Source of the DNA: a candidate division TA06 bacterium
GTDB lineage: Bacteria; Edwardsbacteria; AC1; EtOH8
Direction of reading: 5' to 3'
DNA length: 64,000 bases
NCBI GenBank assembly: GCA_016235665.1
Contig: JACRJI010000008.1
Coordinates: 394,495-458,494, forward strand
In this document: positions 61,325 to 64,000 of the stretch, in pieces
How the letters are laid out: each line of letters begins with the position of its first letter
Numbering within the stretch: the first letter of the stretch is position 1
Notes under the pieces: model-generated
What the model saw: only the letters and a program-made list of their open reading frames with translations
What the model was told of the DNA's origin: nothing
Database searches by the model: none
Translations under genes and position numbers: made by a program

Positions 61325-64000
61325 TTACTTCAGCAGCATCAGCTTCTTGGTGGCTGAATATTCCCCGGCCTGAAGCCTGTAGATATACACTCCGGCTGCA
61401 ACCTGGCTGCCGTTCCAATTGATGGCGTGATACCCGGCTGGTTTGGTCCCCAGATTAAAGCGCTTGACCGTCTGACCGGCTACATTGTACACTGTCAGGC
61501 TGACATTGGTGGCCTTAGGCAGTTGGTATTTGAAGGTGGTCTGGCCTCTTGATGGGTTGGGATAGGCACCGTTGAGGGCAAAGACCGCTGGCACCGATGC
61601 TCCGGGGTTACCGGCCACACCCAATGGCCCGATGGCCTTGAAGCTATAGGTAGAACTGATGCTCTGGTGATCCAGCATGTCCGTGGCTTTGATGTAATAG
61701 CTGACCGCCAATGTCTCATCCGTGGCCGGGCTTAACTGCGGAATGCTGTCACGCAGGCTGTCGGACGCAAAGAACATGGCCGTACTGTCCCAGGTTCCGG
61801 CATTGATACGGGTAAACAGATACGCGCTCTTAACGCCGCATAGGTCATACGCCTTGGCTGTCACTTCATACGGGCCGTAAGGCGAGGACTGGTCTTCGGG
61901 CAGGGATTTGACGCTTTGGAACAGCGGTGCAGTGGTGTCTATCCCAAAGGTTCTGTAGCCGGAATAGCTCCCGTAGTTCCCGGCCAGGTCGAACGCCTTC
62001 ACCCGCCAGTAGTATTTGCCTTCGGTCAGGTTAAAAGTATCCAGCAAGATGGCTGTGGTGTCCTCGATCATCGGGGATATGAATGTACTAACAGTGTCCA
62101 ATTGGATCACGTATTCTACCGGCGCGCCTTTGGGCGCAAACGATGCCTTCTTGGCCACTTCGGTCCAGGTGCAGATCATGGAATTATCCGCACACCATGC
62201 ATTGTTCCATGGTGAAACAAGGTTTGGAATTTCCGGGTCCTGTAAATCCAGCTGCAGGTTTCGAGTCTGCGAATACGGCTCCTCGTTTCCGCACAGGTCG
62301 ATCGCCCTCACCTGCCAGTGATACAGGGTGTCGGATACATCCAACTTGAGACTGATGCTGGTGCCGGTGACGATCGTGTCCACTGTGTCGCTGGCCCATA
62401 TTTTGAAGCGGTAGCTGCCCATGCCGTAATTGTCCGTGGCCGCGGTCCAGACGAAGGTGAACAGGCTGTCCCGGGCGATGGTGTCATTGGCCGGGGAAAC
62501 AAGGCTGACAGTCGAGGGGGCCACGTTGTCCATGTAATAGATCGGATAGGTCAGCATATTGCCGGCCATGGGCGTGCCCAGGCCCAGGTTGTTGGTGGTG
62601 GCGCTGTTGGTCTCCAGCGGCACGATGTTGATATAGTTCTCGCCCCATAGCAGGGAATCAGCGCCCCAGTTGTACTGCCATCGTGTGAATTCGGTCTTGG
62701 ACACACCGACCGTGCCCAGGTTCCAAAGGCTGTCCTGCCCGGTCATCCAATCATTCAGTACCATGGTGACCGGTAACGAGGTCGGATTCCAGTTCATCAT
62801 GGCCGTGCCGTACAGGTCCGGCTGTTTCGAATAACACCTGTTGTTCTGGTAGTGATCCATGAAGGCTTCAAGACCGGTATTCCACTCCCGCACCTCGTCT
62901 ATCACCGTAACATTTTCACCGATGTAATTTGTTATATAAACCTTGTTCGTAACCGGATTCACCGCCAATGCATAAGGATCGTTACCAATGGCCCCAGTAG
63001 TGGTGTCGTTGGTTGCACCATCTATTATCATAACGCTTGAGTTATTGGCTACATATATTTTATTAGTTACCGGATTCACCGCTATGGCCCCGGGTGCTAA
63101 TCCCGTGGAAACCATTGTTGTTGCGTTCGTGGCTCCGTCTATCACTGTCGTATTGTGTGTGCCGTAATTTGCCACATATATCTTGTTGGTCATGGGATTC
63201 ACCGCCACAGCTTTGGGGCTGCTGCCAGTCGGCACCGTTGCCGTAAGGTTGGTGATACCGTCTATCACTGTCACATTTGCGCTATTTTGATTAGGCACAT
63301 AAATTTTGTCGGTTACTCGGTTCACCGCCACGGCTCCGGGATTGGTTCCCGCAATCACATTGATAGTGCTGTTGTCTGCTCCATCAATAACAGTAACGTT
63401 ATTACTGCCCCAGTTGGCTACGTATATCTTGTTTGTTACCGGATTCACCGCTACGGCCACGGGGGTTGTTCCCGCTGTCACGGTAGTGGTGGCATTGGTG
63501 GCCCCGTCGATCACTGTCACGTTGTTTCCGTAATAATTGGCCACGTAGATCTTGTTGGTGACCAGATTCACCGCTATGGCATAAGGATTGGTTCCAGCGA
63601 ACACTGATGCAGTAGTTTTATTAATTTCGTCTATCACCGACACGTCGCCGCCATTATAATTTGCCACATAGATCTTGTTGGTCACCGGGTTTACCGCTAC
63701 GGCTACGGGATAGTTTCCGACGATCACGACGTTAGTATCGTTTGTGATTCCATCAACAATAGTTAAGTTATTATTTGTGTCATTTATCACATAAATCTTA
63801 TTGGTCACCGGGTTCACGGCCACGTCCCTGGGGTTAGACCCCGAAGGCACGGTGGTGGTGTCGTTATCGGCCCCGTCTATCACGGTCACGTTGTCGCTGC
63901 CATTATTGGCCACAAATATTTTGTTGGTCACCGGGTTCACCGCCGCGGCAATGGGCTTTGTTCCCGCGGCCACGGTGGCCGTGGCATTGGTGGCCCCGTC
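61325..64000 (-). CDS. Large secreted YVTN beta-propeller protein with C-terminal sorting-type domain, 5' end missing
   Basis: The frame is open to the right edge (892 codons visible; the GTG at 63973 is not a start). From the N-terminal side it has nine-plus 41-residue YVTN repeats (AVNPVTNKIYVANYGSNNVTVIDG type), a linker (about 360-480), two FN3/Ig-like domains (TVSLVSPANDTIA, WRVKAFDLAGN) and a C-terminal domain (PNPSRGQTTFKYQLP, AGVYIYRLQAGEYSATKKLMLLK) like Por/type IX sorting or FlgD-like tails. It is probably exported and surface-held or released. Confidence 0.88.
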   Translation of the reverse strand, partial: DGATNATATVAAGTKPIAAAVNPVTNKIFVANNGSDNVTVIDGADNDTTTVPSGSNPRDVAVNPVTNKIYVINDTNNNLTIVDGITNDTNVVIVGNYPVAVAVNPVTNKIYVANYNGGDVSVIDEINKTTASVFAGTNPYAIAVNLVTNKIYVANYYGNNVTVIDGATNATTTVTAGTTPVAVAVNPVTNKIYVANWGSNNVTVIDGADNSTINVIAGTNPGAVAVNRVTDKIYVPNQNSANVTVIDGITNLTATVPTGSSPKAVAVNPMTNKIYVANYGTHNTTVIDGATNATTMVSTGLAPGAIAVNPVTNKIYVANNSSVMIIDGATNDTTTGAIGNDPYALAVNPVTNKVYITNYIGENVTVIDEVREWNTGLEAFMDHYQNNRCYSKQPDLYGTAMMNWNPTSLPVTMVLNDWMTGQDSLWNLGTVGVSKTEFTRWQYNWGADSLLWGENYINIVPLETNSATTNNLGLGTPMAGNMLTYPIYYMDNVAPSTVSLVSPANDTIARDSLFTFVWTAATDNYGMGSYRFKIWASDTVDTIVTGTSISLKLDVSDTLYHWQVRAIDLCGNEEPYSQTRNLQLDLQDPEIPNLVSPWNNAWCADNSMICTWTEVAKKASFAPKGAPVEYVIQLDTVSTFISPMIEDTTAILLDTFNLTEGKYYWRVKAFDLAGNYGSYSGYRTFGIDTTAPLFQSVKSLPEDQSSPYGPYEVTAKAYDLCGVKSAYLFTRINAGTWDSTAMFFASDSLRDSIPQLSPATDETLAVSYYIKATDMLDHQSISSTYSFKAIGPLGVAGNPGASVPAVFALNGAYPNPSRGQTTFKYQLPKATNVSLTVYNVAGQTVKRFNLGTKPAGYHAINWNGSQVAAGVYIYRLQAGEYSATKKLMLLK
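62891..64000 (-). repeat. 123-base tandem repeats encoding YVTN blades
   Basis: The coding sequence repeats every 123 bases (41 codons), with nine complete or near-complete units and a partial one at the right edge. The penultimate complete unit is 39 codons. The conserved core is AVNPVTNKIYVAN and VTVIDGATN. Units differ at the DNA level, so the array is not very recent. Confidence 0.85.

Noticed and set aside
62891..64000. Possible CRISPR or satellite array
   Set aside because: The 123-base period encodes conserved YVTN protein repeats in frame.

Overview
The window is about 64 kb from the chromosome of a diderm, probably anaerobic bacterium. LolA, an outer-membrane-barrel-like protein, GmhA and dTDP-sugar genes indicate an outer membrane. 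PilT indicates type IV pili. An oxygen-sensitive 2-oxoacid:ferredoxin oxidoreductase, two small 2[4Fe-4S] ferredoxins and two Rnf subunits indicate ferredoxin-based metabolism. A geranylgeranylglyceryl-phosphate-synthase-type gene, a huge YVTN-propeller protein with a C-terminal sorting-type domain, and many dispersed non-coding repeat words suggest an uncultured lineage in or near the FCB group (for example TA06/Edwardsbacteria/WOR-3-like). This placement is an inference from gene content only. No rRNA is present. All but one recognised gene lie on the minus strand, so the window reads as operons running right to left.

Layout, left to right. 0-6 kb: an amino-acid-type periplasmic binding protein, a 1612-residue membrane sensor (8 PAS, GAF, HD-GYP) and the start of a GAF protein form one signalling operon. 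6-10 kb: mutL-miaA, then purD. 10-17 kb: a gene-free repeat patch, a tiny lipoprotein/membrane-protein pair, then efp-pilT-comB-ftsK-lolA-yajQ. 17-24.7 kb: pepQ, a TPR protein, and gmhA, ybbR, tsaD, maf, a lipoprotein and mtnA. 24.8-29.5 kb: rfbA-rfbD, an AT-rich type II restriction-modification pair, a GGGP synthase and a 57-residue ferredoxin missed by usual length cut-offs. 30-36 kb: alaS, a RAYT transposase carrying REP-like palindromes inside its own reading frame, hemolysin III-like, recX and several AT-rich orphans.

36-45 kb: recA with a clear sigma70-type promoter and a following PP-loop amidotransferase split by an in-frame TAA; then a radical SAM/DUF2344 protein, truA, an M28 peptidase and rnfC-rnfD. 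45.5-46 kb: tRNA-Thr, tRNA-Tyr, tRNA-Gly with promoter and terminator. 46-52 kb: a histidine kinase and receiver protein, then a tight four-gene operon (DUF362, B12-type radical SAM, polyprenyl-phosphate glycosyltransferase, methyltransferase) of unknown product. 52-56 kb: pgpA, NUDIX, cinA, thpR, and separately pgsA. 56-58 kb: the only plus-strand gene, convergent with a TPR protein. 58-61 kb: korDABC. 61.3 kb to the right edge: the YVTN-repeat secreted protein, truncated by the window.

Two themes run through the window. First, non-coding repeat words (REP-like palindromes and short direct-repeat words) fill most gaps between genes and in three places appear to have been taken in frame into coding sequences (RAYT, the radical SAM linker, the KorA tail). 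Second, a few AT-rich islands (restriction-modification pair, lipoprotein, barrel protein, coiled-coil protein, NUDIX) stand out from the GC-rich background and look acquired.
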